From positions 1 through 64,000 of the forward strand of contig CACVCF010000024.1 in assembly GCA_902729415.1 (NCBI GenBank): a stretch of DNA of 64,000 nt, given 5' to 3'. Origin of the DNA: Terasakiella magnetica. Its GTDB lineage: Bacteria > Pseudomonadota > Alphaproteobacteria > Rhodospirillales > Magnetospirillaceae. The notes under the pieces are model-generated. The model worked only from the letters and a program-made list of their open reading frames with translations. It was not told the DNA's origin and ran no database searches. A program made the translations under genes and the position numbers. This document shows positions 45,115 through 53,115 of the stretch, one piece after another; positions within the stretch are counted from its first letter, which is position 1, and each line of letters starts with the position of its first letter.

Positions 45115-45882
45115 ATGAATCCAGCATTTCAGCGATTGCTTCTTTCCGGATACGCTGTTGCCCAGCGGTCTGGAATATTGTCCACCCGGCTGGGGCGGAT
45201 CATATTCGGCTTCGCTTATGATTTTTATAAAGCAGGGTGGGAAGCGCGGCAGATCGATCTGCTGCGGCCCTTGGTGTCGCCAGGATCGCTGGTGATCGAT
45301 GTCGGCGCCAATGTCGGCTTCTTCACCCGGCGCTTTGCGGCCTGGACCGGGCCGGACGGGCGGGTTCTGGCCATCGAGCCCGAGCAGGTCAATTTCGAGC
45401 GCCTGCGCGCCACCACCGCCCGCTTTGGTGCGGCGGTCGAAGCCATCCAGGGCGTTGCCGCCGACCGGGAGGGCCGCCTTAACCTCGTGGTCAATCCCAT
45501 CCATCCCGGCGACCATCACATCGGTGCCGAAGGCGTGGCGGTTACCGCCCACACCATCGACGGCCTGATCGCCCAGCGCGGCCACCGGCCCTTGTCGCTG
45601 ATCAAGATCGACGTTCAGGGCGGCGAGCTGGCGGTGATCGACGGCGCCGCCGAGACCCTGCGCCGGTTGCGCCCGGCCTTGGTGGTCGAGGTCGATCCCC
45701 ACTCGCTGGAGCGGATGGGCCACAGCGCGGCCGAGGTGTTCAACCGCCTTGCCGGTCTGGGCTATGCCGCTCATGCCCTGGGGGACAAGGGCTGGTCGGA
45801 TGCCATGGACCCGGCGGCGGCACTGGCCGCCCTTAAGACCTGCGGCAGCGCCTATCTGGACTTCGTGTTTCTGCCGGTCTGA
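45115..45882 (+). CDS. FkbM family SAM-dependent methyltransferase
   Basis: FkbM-type enzymes O-methylate sugars or polyketides. The ATG at 45115 gives 255 residues. The SAM motif [17 protein letters not shown] and the family signature [17 protein letters not shown] are clear, with [14 protein letters not shown] between them. It stands alone between two divergent or separately promoted groups. Its Shine-Dalgarno is weak. It probably methylates a hydroxyl on a glycan sugar, the acceptor being unknown. Confidence 0.88.
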   Translation: MNPAFQRLLLSGYAVAQRSGILSTRLGRIIFGFAYDFYKAGWEARQIDLLRPLVSPGSLVIDVGANVGFFTRRFAAWTGPDGRVLAIEPEQVNFERLRATTARFGAAVEAIQGVAADREGRLNLVVNPIHPGDHHIGAEGVAVTAHTIDGLIAQRGHRPLSLIKIDVQGGELAVIDGAAETLRRLRPALVVEVDPHSLERMGHSAAEVFNRLAGLGYAAHALGDKGWSDAMDPAAALAALKTCGSAYLDFVFLPV

Positions 45883-45889
45883 CCGATCA

Positions 45890-45913
45890 GGCCCCGGCCT
45901 TGGGCGCCGGGCC
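45890..45913 (+). terminator. GC-rich hairpin after fkbM-type gene
   Basis: GGCCCCGGC (45890-45898) can pair with GCCGGGCC (45906-45913) with one bulged C, eight bases beyond the stop codon. There is no U-run after it, so intrinsic termination is uncertain. Confidence 0.25.
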
Positions 45914-45923
45914 GATCGCCGCA

Positions 45924-45952
45924 TTGACTTCAAGGGCCGCCGGAACTATGTT
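45924..45952 (+). promoter_or_regulatory. Sigma-70-type promoter of the regulator-antiterminator operon
   Basis: TTGACT (45924-45929) and TATGTT (45947-45952) are separated by exactly 17 bases and lie about 50 bases before the ATG of the EPS-type regulator. Both boxes are close to consensus, making this the best promoter in the glycan locus. Confidence 0.65.
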
Positions 45953-46002
45953 CGCGCCGTGAACACGAGGCACCGCCTTCGGCACGGGAGTTTCCAAGGG
46001 GC

Positions 46003-46620
46003 ATGGCCGGGAACGAGCCGCATATCATTCTCGGGCTTCTGAACGAGGTTCAGCGCAATAACACCGCCACCCAGCGGGTTATCGCCAAGAATCTGGGCGT
46101 GGCCTTGGGGCTCGCCAACGCCTATCTCAAGCGCTGCATCAAGAAGGGCTATGTCAAGGTCAGCGAGGCCCCGGCCAACCGCTATGCCTATTACCTGACG
46201 CCCTCGGGCTTTGCCGAGAAGGCCCGGCTGACCGCCGATTACCTCACCCAATCCTTCGGCTTTTTCCGGACCGCCCGCGCCCATTGCGATGCGGTCATCG
46301 CCAGCAGTCTCGACCGCGGCTTTTCCAGGCTGGCCCTGATCGGCGCCTCCGAACTGGGCGAGATCATGGTTTTGTGCGCCCATGGCACCGAAGTGGATCT
46401 GGTGGGGGTGATCGATCCGGCCCTGGCGGGCGGCACCCTGGCGGGAATGCCGGTGATGGCGCGGCGCGAGGATCTGCCCGCCCATGACGCCCTGGTGGTG
46501 ACATCGCTGGTTTCGGCCCAAAGCGTTTATGACGATTATGTCGGCGTTGTCGGACGCGGACGCATCCTTGCTCCCCAGTTCCTCGGTATTTCCGTGGAGC
46601 CGCTTGTCTTGGCCGAGTGA
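46003..46620 (+). CDS. EPS-associated winged-helix (MarR-like) regulator with C-terminal extension
   Basis: Residues 1 to about 85 form a winged helix that matches EPS-associated MarR-type regulators: ILGLLNEVQRN, QRVIAKNLGVALGLANAYLKRCIKKGYVKV in pieces, and YYLTPSGFAEKARLT. Family members are usually about 100 residues; this one has 205. The extra part (LALIGASELGEIMVLCA, then VDLVGVIDP) looks like a Rossmann-like ligand-sensing domain. It begins at ATG 46003 after AAGGGG and is followed 10 bases after its stop by the RfaH-like gene. A role in controlling this glycan locus is inferred from position and family. Confidence 0.78.
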   Translation: MAGNEPHIILGLLNEVQRNNTATQRVIAKNLGVALGLANAYLKRCIKKGYVKVSEAPANRYAYYLTPSGFAEKARLTADYLTQSFGFFRTARAHCDAVIASSLDRGFSRLALIGASELGEIMVLCAHGTEVDLVGVIDPALAGGTLAGMPVMARREDLPAHDALVVTSLVSAQSVYDDYVGVVGRGRILAPQFLGISVEPLVLAE

Positions 46621-46630
46621 GGAGGCCGCG

Positions 46631-47134
46631 ATGGAGTGCTGGTACGTGGTTTATACCCATGCCAAGGCCGAGCAGGTGGCGGTTTCCCATTTGCGGCGTC
46701 AGGGCTTCGATATCTACTTCCCGCGCTACCGCCGCCGCCGCCGTCATGCCCGCAAGGTCGACGAGGTGATGGCGCCGCTGTTTCCCCGCTATGTGTTTCT
46801 GCGCATGGACGCCGCCCGCACCCCCTGGCTGGCGGTGCGCTCCACCGTGGGCGTCCACTCGCTGGTGTGCCAGGGATCGTCGCCGCTGGCCTTGCCACAA
46901 GGGGCGGTGGATGAAATCCGCGCCCGTGAGGACGAGGCCGGTCTGGTTGCCTTCGCCGAGGCGCCGCCCTACGCCAAGGGTATGCGGCTGCGGATCAGCG
47001 AAGGTCCCATGGCCGAGCAATTGGGCCTGTTCGAGGGGATCGACGACAATCACAGGATCGTCTTGCTGCTGGACCTTCTGGGGCGGCAGGTCCGGGTAGC
47101 GGTTCCTTTCGAGGCGGTACGGGCGGAAGCCTGA
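46631..47134 (+). CDS. RfaH/NusG-like transcription antiterminator
   Basis: Specialised NusG paralogues (RfaH, LoaP, UpxY) let RNA polymerase read through long surface-polysaccharide operons. The ATG at 46631 follows GAGGAGG and gives 167 residues. The N-terminal NGN domain starts ECWYVVYTHAKAEQVAVSHL, with the RfaH-like QGFDIYFPRYR and PLFPRYVFLRM. The C-terminal KOW segment reads GMRLRISEGPMAEQLGLFEG. It is too short and too divergent for the housekeeping NusG and lies next to an EPS regulator at the head of a very long operon, so operon-specific antitermination is the best inference. Confidence 0.88.
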   Translation: MECWYVVYTHAKAEQVAVSHLRRQGFDIYFPRYRRRRRHARKVDEVMAPLFPRYVFLRMDAARTPWLAVRSTVGVHSLVCQGSSPLALPQGAVDEIRAREDEAGLVAFAEAPPYAKGMRLRISEGPMAEQLGLFEGIDDNHRIVLLLDLLGRQVRVAVPFEAVRAEA

Positions 47135-47163
47135 CGCGCCGGGGAACAATCAGGAATTGGCAT

Positions 47164-47204
47164 GCAGTCCGGTGATGGGATTTCACCCGGACTGCGGTAG
47201 CTTG
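47164..47204 (+). promoter_or_regulatory. Strong hairpin followed by an ops-like element
   Basis: GCAGTCCGG (47164-47172) and CCGGACTGC (47187-47195) form a perfect 9-bp stem, extendable by TGA/TCA inside. Overlapping its 3' arm is GCGGTAGCTTG (47194-47204), which matches 11 of 12 positions of the enterobacterial ops consensus GGCGGTAGYNTN. It lies in the 108-base gap between the RfaH-like gene and the operon, on the coding strand. The operon's first start codon is 39 bases further on. Confidence 0.5.
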
Positions 47205-47242
47205 TCTGGATTTCGGCGTATAGCGAAGAGGAACGTCTGATC

Positions 47243-48466
47243 GTGATCAATTGCCGCATTTGCGACACCCCCATTGCCGCCTTCATGACGTTTGGACGCA
47301 TGCCCATCGCCAACGGCTTCCTTACCCCCGATCAGTTCGAGGCCGAGCATTTCTTCGAGCTGGCCCCGGCGTTCTGCCCCCAATGCGGCATGCTCCAGAT
47401 CGTCGATCAACCGGCGCCGGAGATGATGTTTCACGGCAATTACGCCTTCTTCTCGGGCACGTCGCGCTATATGCAGCTGCATTTCCAGCGCTTCGCCGAG
47501 CAGGTGACGGCCACCATCCTGGCCGGGCGGCCCGACCCCTTCGTGGTCGAGCTGGGCAGCAATGACGGCATCATGCTGCGGAACTTCGCGGCCAAGGGCA
47601 TCCGCCACCTGGGCTGCGAGCCGTCGGAGAACGTCGCCGCCGCCGCCCGCGCCCAAGGGGTCAACACGCTGTGCGCCTTCTTCGGCAAAGACACCGCCTT
47701 GAAGATCCGGGCCGAACACGGCCCCGCCGACGTCATCCAGGCCGCCAACGTCATGTGCCACATCCCCGATCTGCATGGGGTGGCCGAGGGCGTCAAGGCG
47801 CTGATCAAGCCCGACGGCGTGCTGATCTTCGAAGACCCCTATCTCGGCGACATGATCGCCAAGACCTCCTACGACCAGATCTATGACGAACATGTCTTCG
47901 TGTTCTCGGCCACGTCGGTCCGCAACGCCTTCGCCCGCCACGGCCTGGAGCTGGTCAATGTCGAGGCGCAGGTCACCCATGGCGGTTCCATGCGCTATAC
48001 CCTGGCGCCCACGGGCTCGCGTCCGGTGGCGGCGGCGGTGACCGAGCTTTTGGCCAAGGAAGCGGTGCAAGGGTTGGACAAGGCCGTCACCTATGACCGC
48101 TTCCGCGACAAGTGCGAGACCTCCAAGCGGGATCTGGTGGCGCTGCTGACCCGTCTCAAGGCCGAAGGCAAGCGGGTGGTGGGCTATGGCGCCACCTCCA
48201 AGAGCACCACGGTGCTGAATTACACCGGCATCGGCCCCGATCTGATCGAGTTCATCTCCGACACCACCCCGATCAAGCAGGGCAAGCTGACCCCCGGCAT
48301 GCATATTCCGGTGAAGCCCTACGACGCCTTCACCGCCCGCTATCCCGATTACGCCTTGCTGTTCGCCTGGAACCACAAGGCCGAGATCCTGGAAAAAGAG
48401 GACGCCTTCAAGGCGGCGGGGGGCAAGTGGATCGTCTATGTTCCCGCCGTGGGAGTGGCCGAGTGA
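47243..48466 (+). CDS. NDP-deoxysugar C-methyltransferase
   Basis: The 407-residue protein has the three-part architecture of TylC3/NovU-type sugar C-methyltransferases. An N-terminal zinc domain has two Cys pairs (CRICDT and FCPQCGM). The SAM domain contains [15 protein letters not shown] and NVMCHIPDL, then [10 protein letters not shown]. The C-terminal domain carries [16 protein letters not shown], the G-A-x-x-K-x-x-T signature. Members methylate C-3 or C-5 of a dTDP-4-keto sugar or act on related substrates. The start is GTG 47243, about ten bases after AGAGGAA. Next to FdtA and a DegT aminotransferase it suggests a branched amino sugar. Confidence 0.85.
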   Translation: MINCRICDTPIAAFMTFGRMPIANGFLTPDQFEAEHFFELAPAFCPQCGMLQIVDQPAPEMMFHGNYAFFSGTSRYMQLHFQRFAEQVTATILAGRPDPFVVELGSNDGIMLRNFAAKGIRHLGCEPSENVAAAARAQGVNTLCAFFGKDTALKIRAEHGPADVIQAANVMCHIPDLHGVAEGVKALIKPDGVLIFEDPYLGDMIAKTSYDQIYDEHVFVFSATSVRNAFARHGLELVNVEAQVTHGGSMRYTLAPTGSRPVAAAVTELLAKEAVQGLDKAVTYDRFRDKCETSKRDLVALLTRLKAEGKRVVGYGATSKSTTVLNYTGIGPDLIEFISDTTPIKQGKLTPGMHIPVKPYDAFTARYPDYALLFAWNHKAEILEKEDAFKAAGGKWIVYVPAVGVAE

Positions 48467-49563
48467 TTTTGTTCAGCCTGCCGGGCGCCCAGGTCCGCTC
48501 TCATCGCGCCGCCATCGACGAGGCCATCCGCCGCGTGCTGGATGGCGGCTGGTATGTGCTGGGCAAGGAGGTGGAGGCGTTCGAACGGGAATTCGCCGAT
48601 TATCTGGGTACCGCCCACGCCATCGGCGTCAACAGCGGCACCGATGCCCTGCATCTGGCCCTCAAGGCGCTGAACATCGGTCCCGGCGATCAGGTCGCCA
48701 CCGTGTCCCATACCGCCGTCGCCACCATCGCCGCCATCGAGATGGCGGGAGCCGAGCCGCTGCTGGTCGATATCGACCCGATTCATTACACCATCGATCC
48801 GGTTAAGCTGGAGGCGGCGATCACGCCCCGCACCAAGGCGGTGGTGGTGGTTCATCTTTATGGGCAGGCCGCCGACATGGACGCCATCTTGCCCATCGCC
48901 CGCCGTCACGGCCTGAAGGTGATCGAAGATTGCGCCCAGGCCACCGGCGCCCTGTACAAGGGCCGCCGTCTGGGCAGTCTGGGCGATGCCGGCTGCTTCA
49001 GCTTCTATCCCACCAAGAATCTGGGGGCGGTGGGCGACGGCGGCGCGGTGGTGACCCAATACGACGCCGTGGCCCAGCGCCTGCGGTCGTTGCGGGAATA
49101 TGGCTGGCGCGGTGACCGCATCAGCCATGTGCCCGGCCTCAATTCCCGCTTGGACGAGCTTCAGGCTGCGATCTTGCGGGCCAAGCTGCCGCATCTGGAT
49201 GCCGATAACGAGCGCAGGCGCGCCATCGCCGCTCGTTACGATGCCGAATTGTCATCGGTGATCGGCTGTCCGGTCCAGCGTCCCGACAGCCGCCACGTCT
49301 TTCATCTTTATGTGGCGCGGGTGGCGGGGCGCGACGGTCTGATGGCGGGGCTGCGCCAGCGGGGGGTCGGCGCCTCCATTCACTATCCCCTGGCGGCGCA
49401 TCAGCAGCCCGCCTATCTGGGGCGGCTGGCGGGCGACGAGACCCTGGCCGAGACCGAACGGACGGTGCTGGAGATCCTGACCCTGCCGATCTATCCCGAA
49501 TTGAGCGATGACGAGGTGTCGCAGGTGATCGCGGCGGTCAAGGCCGAGACCGGTCATGGCTAG
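48463..49563 (+). CDS. DegT/DnrJ/EryC1 sugar aminotransferase
   Basis: PLP-dependent aminotransferases of this family aminate keto-sugars. The GTG at 48463 overlaps the previous stop (GTGA). The 366-residue protein has the cofactor Lys185 in [16 protein letters not shown], the PLP-ring motif [12 protein letters not shown], and [14 protein letters not shown]. It resembles the FdtB/QdtB group that converts 3-keto-6-deoxy sugars made by FdtA-type isomerases, and FdtA is encoded 1.2 kb downstream. Its stop TAG lies exactly at the left border of an inserted MITE-like element. Confidence 0.92.
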   Translation: MILFSLPGAQVRSHRAAIDEAIRRVLDGGWYVLGKEVEAFEREFADYLGTAHAIGVNSGTDALHLALKALNIGPGDQVATVSHTAVATIAAIEMAGAEPLLVDIDPIHYTIDPVKLEAAITPRTKAVVVVHLYGQAADMDAILPIARRHGLKVIEDCAQATGALYKGRRLGSLGDAGCFSFYPTKNLGAVGDGGAVVTQYDAVAQRLRSLREYGWRGDRISHVPGLNSRLDELQAAILRAKLPHLDADNERRRAIAARYDAELSSVIGCPVQRPDSRHVFHLYVARVAGRDGLMAGLRQRGVGASIHYPLAAHQQPAYLGRLAGDETLAETERTVLEILTLPIYPELSDDEVSQVIAAVKAETGHG

Positions 49564-49834
49564 AGCATTTTCCGGCCAATTGGAATCGCCCCGACGGCGG
49601 CGATTTCCGAGGCGATGCACGAAGGAAGGCGCAGAGCGTGGCGGCGCCACGGTCAAGCCGTCCGACACAGCAGCGGCCGCAAATCGGCCCGTCCCTTCGG
49701 GTTGTCCATGCGGCGGGCATCCGCGGTGTTCCGGCCTTTGCCCGATGCGCCGCATCGCGCGGCAAGCCGCGCCTTGCGGCCTGCCTCCCCGCATGGAACA
49801 ACGGAGTGATCCCAGTTGACCGGAAATTGCTCTA
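49561..49834 (+). mobile_element. MITE-like element, about 270 bp, TA-flanked with terminal inverted repeats
   Basis: A segment from 49563 to 49832 is flanked by TA on both sides (49561-49562 and 49833-49834). Its ends are inverted repeats: left 49563-49594 and right 49801-49832 match at 25 of 32 positions, starting GAGCA and sharing TTTCCGG and CAA-TGG blocks. It contains no sizeable gene. TA duplication and short TIRs fit a non-autonomous IS630/Tc1-mariner-type element. Removing it with one TA restores ATG-GCT-AGG in frame with the downstream SDR. The right repeat now holds the SDR's TTG start codon, with GGAG nine bases before it. Confidence 0.8.
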
Positions 49835-50799
49835 GGTCCGCCTATGCGGGGCAATCGGTCCTGGTCACCGGGGCGGGCGGCTATATCGGGTCGGCGCTGA
49901 CGGCGGCGCTGGTGGCGGCGGGTGCCGGGGTCATCCGCCTCAGCCGCGGCCCTTTGCCGCCCTTGGCGGGCACATCGGATGTGACCGGCGACCCCTGCCG
50001 GGCTGCGACCTGGGCGGGCGCTGTGCTGGAGGCCGATACGGTCTTTCATCTGGCGGGCGAGACCAGCCTTTACGCTGCCTTGGCCGATCCCCTGGCCAGT
50101 CTCGAAGCCAATGTCCTGCCCCTGGTCCATCTGGGCCAGGCCTTCCGCAAGGCGGGGCGCTGTCCGGTGGTGGTGGCGGCCAGCACCTGCACCGTATTCG
50201 GCCTTGCCCAAAGCCTGCCGGTGAGTGATGCGGCGCCGCCCTTGCCGCTCAGCCATTATGACACTCACAAGCTGATGGCCGAAATGCAATTGGCCCAGGA
50301 TTGCCGCGAGGGCTTCGTGCGGGGCTGCGCCCTGCGCCTGGCCAACGTCTATGGCCTGGGACCGCGCAGCCAGGGCGCGCCCGACCGGGGCATTCTCGAC
50401 CGCATGGTGCGCAAGGCCCTGGCGGGCGAGGCCATCACCGTCTATGGCGACGGCACTCATGTCCGCGACTATATCCATCTGGATGACGTGGTGACGGCCT
50501 TTCTGGCGGCGGGCTCTTGCGCCCAGGCCTGGGATGGCGGTGCCCTGATGGCGGCGACCGGGCGGCCCAGCACCCTGGGGCAGGCCTTTGCTCTGGTGGC
50601 CGAGCGGGTGGCGGCCCTGACCGGCGCGCCGCCGGTGCCGCTCTGCATGGCGCCGTGGCCTGCGGGTGCCCATGCCGCCGAATTTCGTAATTTCGTGGGT
50701 ATGGCCGAGCGGCTGCGGAGCCTGACCGGCTGGGCTCCCGCCGTTTCACTGACCGACGGTATCGACCGGACCATCCGGGAACTGACGAGGACATCATGA
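49816..50799 (+). CDS. Extended SDR, NDP-sugar epimerase/dehydratase-like
   Basis: The 327-residue protein has VLVTGAGGYIGSALTAALV at the NAD site, ASTCTVFGLA, and catalytic YDTHKLMAEM (Y-x3-K). The later VYGDGTHVRDYIHLDDVV is typical of UDP-glucose-4-epimerase-like SDRs. The only usable start is TTG 49816 inside the right repeat of the MITE-like element, with GGAG (49803-49806) as Shine-Dalgarno. Residues 1-6 (MTGNCS) are thus element-derived; the ancestral start would have read MARSAYAGQS. The stop overlaps the next gene as ATGA. Substrate unknown, probably a dTDP-sugar of this operon. Confidence 0.85.
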   Translation: MTGNCSRSAYAGQSVLVTGAGGYIGSALTAALVAAGAGVIRLSRGPLPPLAGTSDVTGDPCRAATWAGAVLEADTVFHLAGETSLYAALADPLASLEANVLPLVHLGQAFRKAGRCPVVVAASTCTVFGLAQSLPVSDAAPPLPLSHYDTHKLMAEMQLAQDCREGFVRGCALRLANVYGLGPRSQGAPDRGILDRMVRKALAGEAITVYGDGTHVRDYIHLDDVVTAFLAAGSCAQAWDGGALMAATGRPSTLGQAFALVAERVAALTGAPPVPLCMAPWPAGAHAAEFRNFVGMAERLRSLTGWAPAVSLTDGIDRTIRELTRTS

Positions 50800-51233
50800 C
50801 CACTCTTCCCCTTGTGGCCGAATTGCAGGTCTCGCGGCTGCAAGCCATCGGCGATGACACCGGAACCCTGCTGGTGGCCGAAAGCGGGCGTCAGGTGCCG
50901 TTCGCCATCGCCCGGACCTTTGTGGTCACCGGCGTCGCGGCGGGCGCCATGCGCGGCCATCACGCCCACAAGCGCTGCCAGCAATTGCTGGTCTGTCTCA
51001 GCGGCCGCATCTCGGTTCTGGTCTATGACGGCAGCACCTCGCACACCCTGGTGCTGGCGGGGGTGGGGGAGTCCTTGTACATCCCGCCCGGCATCTGGGC
51101 GGAACAGGTCTATGAGGCTCCTGACACGATCTTGATGGTGCTGTGCGACCAGGCCTATGACGAGGCCGATTATCTGCGCGATTACGAAGGCTTTCTGGCC
51201 TGGCGCGCCAATGGGGGGAAGGAACAGGCATGA
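50796..51233 (+). CDS. FdtA/QdtA-like dTDP-4-keto-6-deoxyglucose 3,4-ketoisomerase
   Basis: This cupin moves the keto group of the RmlB product from C-4 to C-3 so that an aminotransferase can make a 3-amino sugar. The 145-residue length and the motif GAMRGHHAHKRCQQLLVCLS are diagnostic for the family (catalytic His pair), with YIPPGIWAEQ closing the barrel. FdtA gives the galacto and QdtA the gluco product; sequence alone does not tell which. RmlA and RmlB encoded downstream supply its substrate, and the DegT protein upstream would use its product. Confidence 0.88.
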   Translation: MTTLPLVAELQVSRLQAIGDDTGTLLVAESGRQVPFAIARTFVVTGVAAGAMRGHHAHKRCQQLLVCLSGRISVLVYDGSTSHTLVLAGVGESLYIPPGIWAEQVYEAPDTILMVLCDQAYDEADYLRDYEGFLAWRANGGKEQA

Positions 51234-52165
51234 AGATCGTCGTCACCGGCGCGCTGGGCCATATCGGTTCGCGCCTTGTCCGCCACCTGCCCGATCATTT
51301 TCCCGGGGCCGAGATCGTTCTGGTCGATGACATGTCGACCCAGCGCTATCCCGCCTTGTTCGATCTGCCCGCGTCCGGGCGCTATCGCTTTATCGAAGGC
51401 GACGTCACTAGGCTGGATCTGGCGCCGTTGCTGGCGGGCGCCGCCGCGGTGGTGCAGCTGGCCGCCATCACCGACGCCACCCGCAGCTTCGACCGCAAGG
51501 ACGAGGTCGAGCAGAACAATTTCCACGCCACCCGCCAGATCGCCGAAGCCTGCCTGAAGGCGGGGGTGCCGCTGATCCATCCGTCGTCCACCAGCGTCTA
51601 CGGCACCCAGAACGAGGTGGTGGACGAGGAATGCGGCCCCGACGAACTGGCGCCACAAAGCCCCTATGCCGAGTGCAAGCTGAAGGAAGAGGCCCTTCTG
51701 GCCGAGATGGGCAAGAGCGGCCTTCGGTTCATCACCTGCCGCTTCGGCACCATCTTCGGCACCTCGCCCGGCATGCGCTTTCACACCGCCGTCAACAAGT
51801 TCTGCTGGCAGGCGGTGATGGGCCTGCCGCTGACGGTGTGGACCACCGCCTATGACCAGAAGCGCCCCTATCTCGATCTTGGCGATTGCGTCCGCGCCGT
51901 GGCCCATATCATCGGCACCGGCCTGTTCGACGGGCGCATCCACAACGTGCTGACCGCCAATTGCACCGTGCGCCAGATCGTCGATGCCATCCGGGTGCAT
52001 GTGCCCGATCTCGAGGTCGGCTTCGTCGATGCCCGCATCATGAACCAGCTCAGCTATGAAGTCGCCAATCAGCGCTTCAGAAGCAGCGGTTTCGAGTTTC
52101 AGGGTTCGGTGGCGGCGGGGATCGAAGACACCATCCGTCTTTTGCGTGGAGCAAACCGGTCATGA
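51230..52165 (+). CDS. Extended SDR, NAD-dependent epimerase/dehydratase
   Basis: The 311-residue protein begins MKIVVTGALGHIGSRLVRHL. SSTSVYGTQNEVVDEE and SPYAECKLKEE provide the catalytic Ser/Thr and Y-x3-K. The segment AYDQKRPYLDLGDCVRAVAH is like that of UDP-sugar epimerases. It overlaps neighbours by ATGA on both sides. Its specific reaction is not evident; a 4-keto reductase or epimerase in the amino-deoxysugar route is the likely class. Confidence 0.82.
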   Translation: MKIVVTGALGHIGSRLVRHLPDHFPGAEIVLVDDMSTQRYPALFDLPASGRYRFIEGDVTRLDLAPLLAGAAAVVQLAAITDATRSFDRKDEVEQNNFHATRQIAEACLKAGVPLIHPSSTSVYGTQNEVVDEECGPDELAPQSPYAECKLKEEALLAEMGKSGLRFITCRFGTIFGTSPGMRFHTAVNKFCWQAVMGLPLTVWTTAYDQKRPYLDLGDCVRAVAHIIGTGLFDGRIHNVLTANCTVRQIVDAIRVHVPDLEVGFVDARIMNQLSYEVANQRFRSSGFEFQGSVAAGIEDTIRLLRGANRS

Positions 52166-53064
52166 CTGGAACTTTCAATGCCAGCGAGATGTGGGCCCGA
52201 ATTATCTCCGAGACGCAACTGGATCCGTCCTTGGATCTGGACGAGAACCGGATTCGTGAAATTAATAAGCACTTGGCGGGCTGGGATCCAGCGGCTAACG
52301 GTGTCCGTTATGCCAAGACGGCATTGTATTTAGCTGCACAGCGTCTGGAGTCACGGCATTGGGCTTTGCTTGATGCCATCGGTGAAACGCGATTGCGTGA
52401 TCCGGTTGAGGTAATTTTGGGCAGTCGTTCGATTGGTTTCGACTACCTCCAGGTCGTACTGGAGCTGGACTTTATGGCCCCTGCCCTGGACAAGGCAAAC
52501 ACGGTGACGGAGATCGGTGCCGGCTATGGCCGGACCGCCCATGGCGTTCTGATCACCCGACCCAATTTGCACCGTTATACGATCATTGACCTTGCACCTT
52601 GCCTAGCACTATCCCGCAGCTATCTGAGGCGCGTTCTGCCACAAGAGTTTTTTACCAAGATCGCCTTTGTCGCCAATGATGAATTGGGTGATGGTGCGGT
52701 AATCGGTGGCGATCTGGTAATCAATATCGATTCCATGGCGGAGATGGATGCCGAGATTGTTCGAGGTTATCTGTGCCTGATCGATCGTTACGCTACTACC
52801 TTTTACTGTAAGAATCCGGTCGGAAAATATATGCCCCAGTCTATTGGCCTTCCAGAGAGCGCGATCGGCAGCGTAGCGACCAGTCAGGCCATGAAGACAG
52901 GACTATTGCGCGATATTGTTGATATCTTTAACGAGTTGGATATAGAGGGCCGGTCCGACGCCTTTGCGGCAGCCTACCGCCCCAGCCCGGACTGGGGTCT
53001 CATCAACGCATCCCCTGCTTTGCCCTGGACGTATTATCGTCAAGCTCTATTTGGAAGAGTTTGA
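52162..53064 (+). CDS. Putative sugar O-methyltransferase (NanM-type)
   Basis: The 300-residue protein resembles the putative sugar O-methyltransferase family seen in polysaccharide clusters: TVTEIGAGYGRTAHGVLI is the SAM-binding motif, followed by YTIIDLAPCLALSRSYL. The C-terminal part is aromatic-rich. GC content is lower than that of its neighbours (about 50% in 52,681-52,740), hinting at separate acquisition. It begins with an ATGA overlap, and a 51-base AT-rich gap follows before the GT2 gene. The acceptor sugar is unknown. Confidence 0.75.
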   Translation: MTGTFNASEMWARIISETQLDPSLDLDENRIREINKHLAGWDPAANGVRYAKTALYLAAQRLESRHWALLDAIGETRLRDPVEVILGSRSIGFDYLQVVLELDFMAPALDKANTVTEIGAGYGRTAHGVLITRPNLHRYTIIDLAPCLALSRSYLRRVLPQEFFTKIAFVANDELGDGAVIGGDLVINIDSMAEMDAEIVRGYLCLIDRYATTFYCKNPVGKYMPQSIGLPESAIGSVATSQAMKTGLLRDIVDIFNELDIEGRSDAFAAAYRPSPDWGLINASPALPWTYYRQALFGRV

Positions 53065-53115
53065 TTTTATAGCTTGTGGGGATTGCCATAAACTAGTCAA
53101 GCATCTGTATCTTTC

